From Cylicocyclus nassatus (lineage: Eukaryota; Nematoda; Chromadorea; Rhabditida; Strongylidae), in assembly GCA_958299035.1 (NCBI GenBank), contig CATQJL010000223.1, positions 2,040,359-2,104,358 on the forward strand: a stretch of 64,000 bases of DNA, in the 5' to 3' direction. Every line of letters starts with the position of its first letter. Position 1 is the first letter of the stretch. Below, one piece after another: positions 23,355-34,669 of this stretch. Position numbers and translations under genes: made by a program. The notes under the pieces were generated by a model. The model saw nothing but the letters and a program-made list of their open reading frames with translations, did no database searches and was not told the DNA's origin.

Positions 23355-23940
23355 TTTGAACAACATGATTTTTCCACAACTCGCCAACCCTTACATTTCC
23401 TTTAAGAAGAAACCTGAGGCTACTATTTAGCGCATCATAATCTACAGAAAAAAGGCTATCGAAAAATCCTTGCTGGAATTTATTCGGGACAATGCTCGCT
23501 GCTTTACACTTTCGCGAAGAGACGTCCGCAGAAAGACTATTACAGAATAAAATAAAGAATACTGAAATCGGGATATCAAGAACACGCTGTATACCAAAAG
23601 ATTCGCTTTTATAAGCTAAGCACAGCGCTGTTTTCGGATTCAACATCTGCTTATTCGAAGGAAGTTATGGCGAGTAAAATTCAAAAAAGCGTGATTGGTT
23701 CTTCAGAATTCACCAACGCTTCTATCTCCTGTGAAAAGAAGTCTGAGCCTATTTTATAGCGCACAATAATTTACAAAGACAGTGTTATCGGATAGTAATT
23801 AATAGAATGTTGTTCTATATTGGATAGGCGCTGCTTCACATCTTCGCGAAAGGACCTCCGCAGAAGAATTTGAGAAAACTGGAAACGGAATATCGAATAA
23901 CGAAATACCTCAGTTCCAATACATCAGAAGATGCTCCGCG
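23355..23940 (+). repeat. Old direct duplication, about 310 bp units
   Basis: TTTAAGAAGAAACCTGAGGC...GCGCATCATAATCTACAGA (first) matches TGAAAAGAAGTCTGAGCCTA...GCGCACAATAATTTACAAA (second) in the same orientation; TTCGCGAAGAGACGTCCGCA matches TTCGCGAAAGGACCTCCGCA. No gene. Confidence 0.5.
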
Positions 23941-23942
23941 CC

Positions 23943-24425
23943 GAGCTGACAAGGGAACCGTGTCGAGTCGAAGTGGCCTTTCCAGATGAGACCCATACTG
24001 CTTTGAAGACCATTAATCGGTGATTCCAAATCTGCTTTCCAAATCTGCCAAGCGCCTCAGGACGCCGAGTCATGCTCGTTTTTCAGGTCAAAAAATTGAA
24101 CGCAAAACTGAAGCAAAATCGCCCAAATTTGCTCAAACGGTCCAGTGTTGAGTATCAGAGCTGTTTATGCAATGGACACATTTTATTTTATACGCTAATA
24201 CTTAACATTGCTTTATCTGAGCGCTGGAAAGATTGTAACAATCAATTTTACCTAATTCTGCATTCATTTTTCGTTCCGAAAAAAGGTCACAACTCGGCGT
24301 CCAGAGGCGCTTGGCAGACTTGGAAAGCAGATTTGGAATCACCGCTTAATACTCTTCAAAGCAGTATGGGTCTCATCTGGAAAGGCCACTTCGACTCGGC
24401 ACGGTTCCCTTGTGAGTTGAATGGT
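23943..24425. mobile_element. Foldback MITE of the GCTGATTCCAAATCTG family
   Basis: Arms about 23943-24075 and 24295-24425 pair (GGCCTTTCCAGATGAGACCC with its inverse; CAAATCTGCTTTCC with its inverse). The roughly 220 bp centre is AT-rich and non-coding. Confidence 0.7.
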
Positions 24426-24495
24426 GGTTTCGGATTTGAAATACGCTTACTCTGAAGCGAGAAATGGCTACGCGACGGTGATGTCCATACATTAG

Positions 24496-24575
24496 GCGAC
24501 CGTCACATCACTCATGCGACCGTCACTTAACTCAAGCGACCGTCGCCCTACTCACGCGACCGTTGCGTAAGTTCG
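24496..24575 (+). repeat. Four 20 bp repeats starting GCGACCGTC
   Basis: Units start at 24496, 24516, 24536 and 24556, exactly 20 bp apart: GCGACCGTCACATCACTCAT and variants. A TATAAAAA sequence lies at about 24591. This may be a short tandem array inside an old MITE; a protein-binding role is speculative. Confidence 0.7.
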
Positions 24576-24630
24576 TCTACATTCGCGTCTATAAAAATGT
24601 GAGCGGTATTGTACGCAAACGAGCCATCTC

Positions 24631-25050
24631 ACAAGGAAAGATACTTGGTGAAATGAAACGTACACTATTAGATGCATCTTGAAGCGCTGATTCCAAATCT
24701 GTTTTCATTATCTGCTGTGCGCTCTTCCGAAAGAAGTTATGAACATTTCTTGCCACCCAAATTTGCATTGTTTTATGCAGAATTCACCAATATCGTTAGA
24801 ATGTTCGCTTACGCACTACGAAAGAGCGTACAGATAAAGTAAAGCTTCACTTTAAGCTCAGGAAAAGCTGTTACCGATACATCAGAGTCTAAAAAGCCTG
24901 GATACTGACGATTTTGACTGCCTAAATCTCGCAAAATCAATATGGAAAAAAATCCTTAACTTTACATAGAATTAGAATCAGCGTTCCAAGACGCACCTAC
25001 TGGTACATCAAATTGCAAAAGGCCACGGTCACCAAGTATCCATCCTTCGT
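24631..25050. mobile_element. Foldback MITE of the GCTGATTCCAAATCTG family, diverged copy
   Basis: Left AGATACTTGGTGAAATG...GAAGCGCTGATTCCAAATCTG pairs with right AGAATCAGCGTTCCAAGACGC...GGCCACGGTCACCAAGTATCC. It contains GTTATGAACATTTC, the second conserved module. No coding content. Confidence 0.6.
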
Positions 25051-25059
25051 AAGCATCTA

Positions 25060-25619
25060 AGTATTTGAAGTGTGTTCTAACATTCAACATTTCCTTAAGT
25101 ATTAACAAGGAATCAAAAATTCATCCACTATCAATACGTGAAGTTGCACAACAGCAAAGTGCAATGAAAGCTGTTGAGTTCATACGCAGAGGCGTAGGAT
25201 GCTCAAGTTGGTGGAAATCAAGTGGAAGGAATTAGGGGAAAGGTGCGTCCCAATTACAGTCTGTCTAATTATGTATACACAGAAAAAATTCTCTTTGCAT
25301 GGCTCGGAACTAGCACTCTCTGCTCTGAAAGCTATTTGAATGGGCAAAACAAAATCGCAAAGTAAAGAACAGAATAAGACTTTGTCATGTCTTCCACAAC
25401 GCCATCACCTGAAAGCTTCAGCAATCGCAGAGATCGAGTATTTTGCTGGCGATTCTGCAACAGATTAGAGAATATAATTGTCAAAATGGAATGTTTGTTA
25501 AGTACTATTGAGCACAACCGAATTGTTGGAAAAACTAATAATTAGTAATTTAGTAATTGGTAATTTGTCCTTTAGATAAAACAAACAATAACTTTCGTAT
25601 CATATGCAAATTCTACATT
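25060..25619. other. No gene seen
   Basis: AT-rich spacer between the foldback MITE and the decayed RT. The 5' part of the decayed element may extend into it unrecognised. Confidence 0.35.
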
Positions 25620-26850
25620 CAAATTATGATGAAAGAACTTGGCATCACAATAGATAAAAACAAGGACACGCTATTTAGTAAAAAATGTAACATATGATTC
25701 ATATCACAATGAAAGTGCGACTGAAAGAATCGATAGACATAAAAATTTCTGTGATGCAAGTAAACTACCATTACAATAACAATAATGTATCACTGATATA
25801 TTGCTTACCTAAACTGCATAAATATCCAGTCAAGCTCAGATTTATTACTGGTGCTACACATAGTAGCATCAAACCGTTAGCAATAGAGTTAAAAGTTTTC
25901 ACAATTATAAAATCTTATTTCAAAAATTATTCATATAGTATCAAAGCCAGAAATCATCATTCCATAGGATATTGGTCAATAGCCAATATCAACATTACTG
26001 ATGAGATAAAAACTATCAAAACTAAGAATATGAGCATATATTCTGCAGATTTCACGATCATGTTTACAAATCTACCACATGATGTTATACAAATATCAAA
26101 AACCCTGTCTCGTTATGTTTCAAGAATGGAAATAAGAAATACGTAGCATACGATGGCTACAATAAAGTCTTTTACACTGATATAACACATGCTAAATCAA
26201 ATTATAGCTATTATAATATAAGAGATTTGTTATATGATGTTGATTATATTCTTGACAATAGCTTCTTTAGACTCGGCTTATACACATTTAAACAAAAAAC
26301 AGGTGTTCTTCAGGGATTTAATTTTAGTCTTGTTCGCAGATCTAATATTATCTTGGTACGATTATAGTTATACTGCACATAATTATAATTATAGTAAACG
26401 AATTTTTCCCTTTATATACATGGATGACTTAATAATTATACACAATTTTTGAAGAAAATACATGAATTAATCGAAGAAGTTTACAATAACAAGCTAGGAT
26501 TAGAAACAACCATATAAATGAAAACCATTGCAATTACCTTGATCTAGATATCAGAATAGAAAATGATAACTTCATAACTAAATTATACAACAAAACAGAT
26601 AATTTTGACTTCGAACTTAAGCGTTATACATTACACCTCGAATATTTCTATGCAAATTAAAAAAGCAACTGTTTATGCTGTAATACTTAGAATTGCTAGT
26701 ACTTGTGCTTTCTTCTCAAACTCTTGAAAAGTTTTACAACTAAAAGAATATTTGGAATTAAATGGATACGACAAAGATAGAACCTCCTCTAGTGTTTGCA
26801 AGTATCTACATAGAATTGATTTCACGTCATATATATAGGTTAGGTTTATA
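25620..26850 (+). pseudogene. Decayed AT-rich Penelope-like RT of a second lineage
   Basis: Across several frames the order of a Penelope-type RT is preserved: LPKLHKYPVKLRFITG (about 25808), IYSADFTIMFTNLPHDVI (about 26036), FKQKTGVLQGFNFS (about 26290), a catalytic YMDD in FIYMDDLIIIHN (about 26416), DLDIRIENDNFITKLYNKTD (about 26540), then LKEYLELNGYDKD. The PKLHK and TKLYNKTDNFDF signatures resemble the Hydra/Naiad-type Penelope-like clade rather than the 18.9 kb element (from memory of the family). Stops and frameshifts interrupt it. Base composition is far more AT-rich than the other retroelements here. Confidence 0.75.
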
Positions 26851-26859
26851 TATAGGTAT

Positions 26860-27737
26860 ATAGGTTGTGTAACAAATTCGTTCGCATTTTTGTTTCAATT
26901 TTTTCCCAGCACTTCCAAAGCATTTGGCATAGTTTGTATGAATTCGGAAGCTCTAAGCCTGCTTTACTGAACTGCCATCATATTCCCAGTTTTCAAAAAG
27001 TTAAGTAAAAAAGTCGGCTACAAAACGAAAAATCTGAAAGAGCGAAAATCCCAAGGTTTGAACGTTTAAGAAACAGCTCGAAAATTTTGCGAAGTGTATA
27101 AATAGAATACCGTAGCTTTTGCAGATTACTTATAAGTCCTAAAAATTCTCAAAAATTTATATTGTAAGCTCAAAAATAGGTATGTTTTTGATGTCTTTAC
27201 GGTGTCAACGTTAAGCATCTGTAGGCATCTTTGAGGAAGGGTGGTGTCCGAATAATCCAGCATTTGGAAGACAGTGTGGTCTATGATAGTTGAATTATCA
27301 AATAAATGGGATCTGTAGTTAAAAATCCAGAATTTGGGGGACACACAGCAATTGCGCGAGACAACGAACGCCATTGGGGCAAAGCCTTGCTACGCCGACT
27401 TTTGCAAAGATTGCATTAAACTTCCGGCGAAAGGAAGTTGGCAACCGTAAACAGTTTCAGTAAGTGCATAAATGATTAGTTAGTTATGTTTCTCGTTGTT
27501 AGGTTTTTGAGTGATTAAGAAAGAAAAAAGATGTCGAAAATGGGATTTTTGTCTTCACAGATTTTTCGAAGTCTAGCCAAATTCTTTGTTCAACTTTTCA
27601 AGTTGACATAAATATAATAACAGAGGTTTGGTAGAGCAGACTTAGAGCTTCCGAATGTGCACTGATTTTCAAATGCTTTGCAAAATATTGAGAAAAAATT
27701 AAAAAAAAAATACGAACGAACTTATTACACGCCCTAA
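26860..27737. mobile_element. Mariner-type element with GTGTAAYAARTTCGTTCG ends
   Basis: The left end TAGGTTGTGTAACAAATTCG and the right end inverse (CGAACTTATTACACGCCCTAA) form TIRs. TA follows the right end; the left TA is ambiguous. Subterminal sequences (AGCACTTCCAAAGCATTTG and its inverse) also pair. No transposase frame is present. Confidence 0.65.
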
Positions 27738-27739
27738 TA

Positions 27740-27813
27740 AAAACTTTGTTAACATTCTTATTATCGTGTAGATTATATAATCTACACGATAATAAGAATG
27801 TTAACAAAGTTTT
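27740..27813. repeat. Perfect 74 bp palindrome
   Basis: Two 37-base arms meet without a loop at GATTAT|ATAATC. It starts three bases after the mariner-type element ends. Such a sequence can extrude a hairpin. It may be a repair scar or a tiny element; function is unknown. Confidence 0.85.
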
Positions 27814-27994
27814 CAAAGGTTTTTATGAGTGAATAATACAAACTATACCATGTATCTTAAACTATACACTGAGAAAGATTTATGTTTAATACAATCCAAT
27901 ATCATGAAGTCCATTCATAAACACTCTAAACATGGGTATTGTTCATTTTGAATATTATTAAAGCGTCATGTGGTTGTATACAGTGGCGCTCATA

Positions 27995-29485
27995 CAGTGC
28001 TGGCCAAAACTGTAGATCCACCATAAAAAACTGCCGTAGTTCATCTGCTTTTCAACGATGATCTGAATTTGTTACAGTTGTGTGTTCAACAGGCTTCCAT
28101 TAGTGACCGGAGCGAATTCCGCTCGTTAAATTATTCAGGAAAAAATCAAAAATTTCGAAAAAAGCAGGCCCAAGGTTGGCCAAAACTTTAGATCCACCTA
28201 AAATTTCTGTCTGCTAAAGTAATTCTCGGCTTCCAAAGTATTTTATGCATATACATAGTCGAAAGTCAAAACAGTCGCTTTAATTCAGCTGTGTCATACC
28301 TTTATAAGAAATGCTTATCTGCTTTTTTCAATCCCGAGAATATGTTTTTATAGAGTATTCCGCACTTTTTGGCCGGCTTGGAAGTGATAGGGTTCCACCT
28401 ACCTTATAGATGCTTAGCAGTGTGAGTAGTAGAAAAAAATTCGAGTTTTTGTACCCAAAGCGCACCTGACATAGACTAAACCGCAGGCCTGCGCTCGAAC
28501 TTTTGTCTTCAAAATTGGTGTACGCTATTTTTGTAAGCTCAAAATAATGTAGAAGCAATTTAGCATCATTCACTTGGAAAGAAGTTTGTAAACTATAGTC
28601 ACAATTGTTTGCGAAGTCGCATTTTAATTCTTTTTTAGAGCTTAAGTCTTGTGGTGTGTTCGCCAATCTCAAAGCACTTATCAAGTGGTACCTTCTCTGA
28701 ATTTTTGCCACTATCTAGCTGCTAACTAGTGAATGCACCCTGCATTGTTTGTTGCCTTGTGACTCACATAAGCATTATTGTCAGAACCAGAAATAACTTT
28801 AAGGCTTGTTGCAAGTCACTTTCTCCAGGATGAAGTCCTCAGTTAGCCTGCATACTAGGATCTGCAGAGATCTGCAACCACTGCATACGAACTCTCATAC
28901 ATGCTGACAATGTTATTACTCCAGTTCACGCTCATGACAGCGTTGCAGAAAGAGTTTGAAGGTATAAATTTGAAAGGCCTGCGGTTAGGTTTATGTCGGG
29001 TGCGCTTTGTCTACGAAAACTCTTTTTTTTCTACTACTTACACTGCTAGGCATCTATAAGATAGTTGGACCCGTATCACTTTCAAACCAGTCAAAAAAAT
29101 GCGGAATCCTCTATAAAAACACATTCTCGGGAACAAAATACGCTATAAGTAAAAAAAACAGATAAGCGTTTCTTATAAGGGTGTGACACAGCTGAACTAA
29201 AGCCACTGCTTTGACTTTCGACTGTGTGTATGCACAAAAGGCTTTGGAAGCTGAGACTTAGTTTCACAGACAGAATTTTTGGGTAGATCTATAGTTTCGG
29301 CCAACCTTCGAGTCTGCTTTTTTCGGAATTTTTGATTTTTCTGAATAATTTAACGAAAGCGGGATTCGCTTCGGTCTAATGGTACTGTTTAACACACAGC
29401 TGTACCAAATTTTAGATCAATTCGTTGGGAAGCAGATGAACTACGGCAGTTTTCTACAGTGGATCTATAGTTTTGACCAGCACTG
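27995..29485. mobile_element. Tc1-type inverted-repeat element, non-autonomous
   Basis: The left end CAGTGCTGGCCAAAACTGTA and the right end inverse (GTTTTGACCAGCACTG) have the terminal sequence of Tc1-family transposons, with TA on both sides (27993-27994, 29486-29487). Inverted arms reach far inward (28390-28520 against 28960-29110). There is no transposase frame. Confidence 0.85.
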
Positions 29486-29494
29486 TATATTATA

Positions 29495-30495
29495 TTAGGT
29501 CGTTCCGAAAGTAATGTCGCTTTTTTCAAACGTACGCCACATTTCGTGGAACAATGATGTGCAAGAGATTCTTGTAGCATTCGATGCAGCATTTCATTCT
29601 CTTTCTAAAGGTTATATAACTACTGCACAAAATTGAATAACCTCTAGGAAGATTGTCGGTAATCTGCGACCCATGCTTTTTGAGAAGGTCAAGTTTCACA
29701 ATTTTTCCAAATTTTTATAACAACCTCGGAAGGTGTTCAAGTTATGTATGGATAGAGCAAACCCTACGGGAAACAACACAACTTTTTCTACTTTTCAGAG
29801 CTCGTCATAATCCTGTATAGATTTTTTTGATGGAACCACCGAATTTTAGCAGGCTCGTCTCAGACACAAATGCATCAAACACCAAGAAATCGTCGGATTT
29901 TGAAACTTACAAAAATGGATTATGGTTTGACACTAATTTTACAAAGCAAATGAGCGTTTACCGCTTCAGAATAGCAACTTTCGAAAATTCCGGGTACAGC
30001 CGGAGGCGCCCTGGAAAACCTGAATTATGATGATTTTATCCCGGAAATTCTGCATGATCACAAGGAAAAAGCATTTGGTAGAAAGAGAAGAAAAAGCATG
30101 ACACCCAAGTTGCTTGCCGGTTGTTGTTCTGTGAGGTTTGAGTTGACCAAATATGGAATCTGATGGCATTTTAGAAACTCTAAGAAGCAAGCTAAGGAAA
30201 AGAAAAAATTACTCTTTGTCCTATAGAGTTTGCTCTATCTACCTGCCACATGTACTTCTTCGGAGAATAGGTGCAAAAATTCTGAAAAATTGCCAAACTT
30301 GAGCATCGCAAAAAACATGAGTTGCAGATTTTGTTAATTTTTCGAAAGCTCAATGAAAATTATGCAACGAAATTACAACCTTTAGAAAGCGGATGAAATG
30401 CTGCATCGAATGCTCCTAAGATTTCTTGAAAATCTTGATTCCATGAAATGTGGCGTTCATTTGAAAAAAGCGACATCACTTTCGGAACGACCTAA
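29495..30495. mobile_element. Mariner-type foldback element, family A copy 1
   Basis: Ends TTAGGTCGTTCCGAAAGTAA and its inverse ACTTTCGGAACGACCTAA, with TA at 29493-29494 and 30496-30497. The body is a long imperfect inverted repeat. No transposase. It is related to the 31.6 kb element throughout. Confidence 0.85.
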
Positions 30496-30508
30496 TATGT
30501 TATTGTTA

Positions 30509-31484
30509 TTAGGTTGTCGGATAATTTCTGTTACACTCTTCATTTTAATTCTTATGAATCTTAGAAGCTTTGGAAACATCTCATGTTCACGGTGTATGGG
30601 CAGGATCAAAAGGCCTATAGGCTCCCGCCAGAGTGCCGAAGCCATGCCAGCGCTACGCCAGCGTTTCGATCGATACACGTGTATTTCGTTGGGCGGGGCT
30701 AGCTGACCGCCCCAACGAAATGCACGTGTATCGATCGAAACGCTGGCTCGGCGCTGGCGTAGCGCTGGCATGGCTTCGGCACTCTGGCGGGAGCCATACA
30801 ACGGTACCGTCGCACCCGCGATCCATGCGCAAAACACTCATTTTGTGGCTGAAATTCCGTTTCTTCCCATTTTTGTAAATGAGCTGGCGTTTTTTCATGT
30901 AATGAGCGATACCGGACAATGTGGTAATTAGGTAGGGCATAGCTTGTAGTGTTTAGCTTATAAGGGGGGATAACGCAGACATGTCTGCACACGTTTTTCT
31001 GAGCGGTTCAAATATCAATGTGCGCCATCTTTGCAATCATCGAAATTTTTACGAAGTAAACATCTTCAAAAAATTTCAAAAAATCATTTTTATGTTTTCT
31101 GTATTCATTTCTATATGATGCACATAAAAAGAAGAATTTAGGAAAGTTTTTGAATTTTTTGATATTTTTTCACCCCTCGTTTTTGAAACGCTAAAAGCAC
31201 CGGAATGCCTCCATGTAAGAGTTAATGCCAAAGTACATTCTAAAAAAATTCTGGAGAAAGAAAACGCAAGTAGGCGCAGAGAGAAAGATCAGACAAAAAC
31301 TGAAAAATTTGACTGCTTTTACAAAACTGCCGTAAACTTGTTAGTGCACTTGCGGCATTAAGCATGCTGGTGGGTAGACCCTGCTACGTCCTAAGCGTGT
31401 TGCAGATTTGGGGTTTCCAGAAAGCTTCTGGAATTTCCTAGAAATTTTAGAAAAAAGTGTAACAGAAATTATCCGACAACCTAA
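30509..31484. mobile_element. Mariner-type foldback element, family B
   Basis: Ends TTAGGTTGTCGGATAATTTC and its inverse GAAATTATCCGACAACCTAA, with TA at 30507-30508 and 31485-31486. A GC-rich palindrome (30620-30795) lies inside. No transposase. Confidence 0.85.
30620..30795. repeat. GC-rich palindrome inside the family B element
   Basis: Two roughly 85 bp inverted arms around CTAGCTGACC near 30706, with internal repeats of GCCAGCGCTACGCCAGCG type; the right arm has one extra subrepeat. It is much more GC-rich than the host element, so it was probably inserted later. No clear target duplication is visible. Confidence 0.65.
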
Positions 31485-31556
31485 TATTTATATATGAAGT
31501 ATATTCATTTAAAGGTAAGTAATTCCACTAATATTATAGATTCAATATAATAAATA

Positions 31557-32641
31557 TTAGGTCATTCCGAAAGTAATTTCGCTTTTTTCAAACGGGCGCC
31601 ACATCTGATGGAACAAAGATTTCTAAGAGATCTTGGGGCATTCGATGCAGAATTTCATTCTCTTTCTAATGGTTACGAAATTGTTGCAGAACAATCAATG
31701 AGCTTTCAGAAAATAACCAAAACTTGCGACCCATGCTTTTTAAGATGGTCAAGTTTCACAATTTTTTAAAACTTTCATATCAATCCTCAGAAGGAGCTCA
31801 AGTAACGATTCGATAGAGCAAGCCATATAGAATGCAAAACTACTTTTTTATCCTTTCTATAGAATTTTTATCCTTTCTATAGAAATTTCTCATAGAATAC
31901 AGTGCTATTTTTTTCTCTTTCTCGTGGCTCGCCGTAATTTTTTAAAAGGTTTTTAACAGAACCATCGGATTTTGGCAGGCCTACCTCAGCCACAATCGCA
32001 GCAAACATCATAATTTTTCGGATTTTGAGACTACCAAGACTGTACTATGAGTTAGCACTAACTTTGCAAAACAAATGAGGGTTTACGGGTTCGAAATATC
32101 AAATTTCGTGATTTTCAGGTACAGCATGAGGCTCCATGAAAAAATGAATGGTGATGATTTTATCCCCGAAAACTAAACGAATCGGAAACAAAAACCACCT
32201 GTTAGAAAGAGGAGAAGATGCTGCGTCAAATAGTGGCCGAGCTGCCCTTCCTTTGATGTTTTATGAGGATTTAGCTGCCCAAGTATGGAATTCGGTAGCA
32301 TCAGTTAAAATTCTGTCAAAAATGTATGACAAGCTATAGAAAGGATAAAAAAGTAGTTTTGCATTCTATATGGCTTGCTCTATCGAACAGTTACCTTGAA
32401 CTTCTTCTGAGGATTGATGTGAAAGTTTTAAAAAATTGTGAAATTAGACTATCTCAAAAAGCATGGGTCGCAGACTTTGGTTATTTTCTGAAAGCTCATT
32501 GATTGTTTTGCAACACTTTCATAACCGTTAGAAAGAGAATGAAATTCTGCATCGAATGCTTTCAAGATGTCTCATAAACCTTTGTTCCACCAGATGTGGC
32601 GCCCGTTTGAAAAAAGCGAAATTACTTTCGGAATGACCTAA
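31557..32641. mobile_element. Mariner-type foldback element, family A copy 2
   Basis: Ends TTAGGTCATTCCGAAAGTAA and its inverse TTACTTTCGGAATGACCTAA, with TA at 31555-31556 and 32642-32643. Internal segments such as GGTCAAGTTTCACAATTTTT are shared with the 29.5 kb copy. No transposase. Confidence 0.85.
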
Positions 32642-32649
32642 TATATAAA

Positions 32650-33190
32650 ATTATGTATGACACACATGTATATCCAAAAAATTTTCCTCTCACTCACACA
32701 ATTTTTGGAAAATCACTTTCAAAAAATTCATGTATATACTTTTTACTCCTAAACAAGTTTACGTCTCAGTATAGAAATAAGTTTTACAGACCTTCCTTCC
32801 TTACTGAAGAGTTCCGGGGAAAGTCTGTAAATACTTCTACTCCGTCCAAGGGCAGGAACGAAACGAAGTCTTTTGGTTACTTACACGTAGTGAATTGAAA
32901 GCCTTTTCTTTATTATTCATTGACATCCTTTTTGTCTCGATTAAACATAATATAGCGACAGAAATAGAAATGAAGAATAAAAGAAAAGTGCTTTAGGACC
33001 GTTTTCTTCATCTGCACCAATAGAGCTAATAGCGTCGTACATTATATTATCATAAAAAGAAACAAAGCAAAGAAACAACTTCCGTAGCGTTCGAGCGCGA
33101 TGGTACTGAAATGCCAGTTTTACTGCTAGTAATTTTCCAGGCTCATTTTGGTGCCATTATTTTTTACAATGCAATTTTCTGAAGATCTAC
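32650..33190. other. No gene seen
   Basis: AT-rich spacer after the transposon array. Short frames only. Confidence 0.4.
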
Positions 33191-33196
33191 TCAGTA

Positions 33197-33864
33197 TCAT
33201 AGAGGGTGTCACAAAAGTAAATACACACTTCTCATCGTTAATAACTCTCTTCTCACTGAGTCTTTTCCTTAACTTCAAGAACCATTCAGTAGAAGAAGCT
33301 TCAACTTGGACCTACAGTATAGGTGAATCAAACATCGCCCTTCGTTACTGTAGGATTACGGTACGGACTTCTAGCATACAGCAGCACTGTTTAATAGGCC
33401 ATTTGAAGAAAAAATTCCAAAAAAATTTGGGAAGTTTTGAGGCAGTGTCAGTCATGCTGACTTATCAAACAGCTATCTATGAATTCTCCAGAATTTCAGA
33501 TGGTTCAATCAACACTTTTGAATGACACTGAAGAAATGTCGTTGCGGTCTCTCGTCACTCATGAAAAAAACTTTACGGTAAGGTGCGATGTTTATACTAG
33601 TAACCAGCGACTCATTTTAGCCTAATCATAGAGCTATCGGCCGCCGTTGAATATCTATTCTGGGGTAACAGTAGCCGCTGATGGCTCAAAACTTTCTTCA
33701 AATCATCCTCGATCCTACAGTACTAAAAGGCGATGGGTGATTCGCTCGATACTGTGAATCTAGTGGAAGCCTCCTATACTGAATGGTACTTGAGGCTAAG
33801 GAAAAGACACAGAATGGAGAGAACGATCAAAAAGTGTGTACTTACTTTTGGAACACCTTGTGTA
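33197..33864. mobile_element. Tc1/mariner-type MITE with GGTGTC..AAAAGTAA..ACACACTT ends
   Basis: The left end GGGTGTCACAAAAGTAAATA and the right end inverse (TACTTACTTTTGGAACACC) form TIRs next to TA. Inner segments (CCTACAGTA...GTAGGAT) also pair. No transposase. Confidence 0.7.
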
Positions 33865-34097
33865 TAGTGAATGCTTATTATGTGTGTATGTATGTATGCA
33901 TCTCTTATTATGTGCGCCAGACATTTTTCGAGAAATAAAATTTGCAAATCGTAAGTATTCTAATGACATTTGCTCAACAAAAATGTCTTATGTTAGAATC
34001 CAGTTCGACTATCAATTAAATCTTGGCATAGTTTGAATCTTCTGATTGGTTTCTTTAGCACTGTCCAAGATTGGTACAGTATTTATTCCACAATATA

Positions 34098-34137
34098 CAG
34101 GCTGACGTTTCGGCAAACTCGCCTTTTTCAGAGTCTG
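34098..34137 (-). ncRNA. Hammerhead-like core, left copy at 34.1 kb
   Basis: The minus strand reads CAGACT, CTGAAAA (G8 changed to A), A, GGCGAGTTTGCC (stem II GGC/GCC), GAAACGTC, AGCCTG. Stem I pairs except for one A-C. The box mutation suggests an inactive copy. Confidence 0.45.
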
Positions 34138-34467
34138 AAAAGTCGAAAACACATGAATGATCTATCCGATCAAACACCTTATCAACCACAGAAAATAGCC
34201 CAATTCTCTATACAAGCATAGTATTAACCAAAACGCAAGATTAAGCTAGTGCTCACCTTAACAGATAAAAGATTTGATGGATGCAGACCACCCATGTCAA
34301 AAACCATACTGCATTTCTTTTATATTCAACTAGTGACCGACCCTGACCTGACCTCATTATTCAAAGACCACAAAGGCTCTGATATGGTAACAGCTCGTTA
34401 GTAATGGCTAGGTAATCATCCTTCCGGGTGATTTTTGGATTTTGGGCCCTGCGATGAGTCGACTTTC

Positions 34468-34507
34468 CAGACTCTGAAGAAGGAGAGTTTGCCGAAACGT
34501 CATTCTG
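34468..34507 (+). ncRNA. Hammerhead-like core, right copy at 34.5 kb
   Basis: CAGACT, CTGAAGA, A, GGAGAGTTTGCC (stem II partly paired), GAAACGTC, ATTCTG. H17 is C, the preferred cleavage base. Stem I pairs at five of six positions and has no sequence in common with the GGCC stem of the other families. Confidence 0.5.
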
Positions 34508-34669
34508 TATATTATGGAATGTCATATGCTGTGTGATGTCTCATGTCTTATGAATCCAATCTAAGAAAGGTGAGGTTTTTTTTTCAAGATAAGAATCAGT
34601 AATTTTAGAGCAAGAAATTTGCTTGAAGACAAACAAATCATTGTACATAAAATTGAAATTTTGTGTGAG

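Larger units (their letters stand above)
34055..34515. mobile_element. Small Penelope-type inverted pair, second family
   Basis: Inverted outer segments (34085-34140 and 34461-34510) each hold a GTTTCGGCAAACTC module or its inverse close to an AATATACAG/CTGTATATT end. There is no coding sequence between them. The interior has no recognised gene. Confidence 0.5.
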
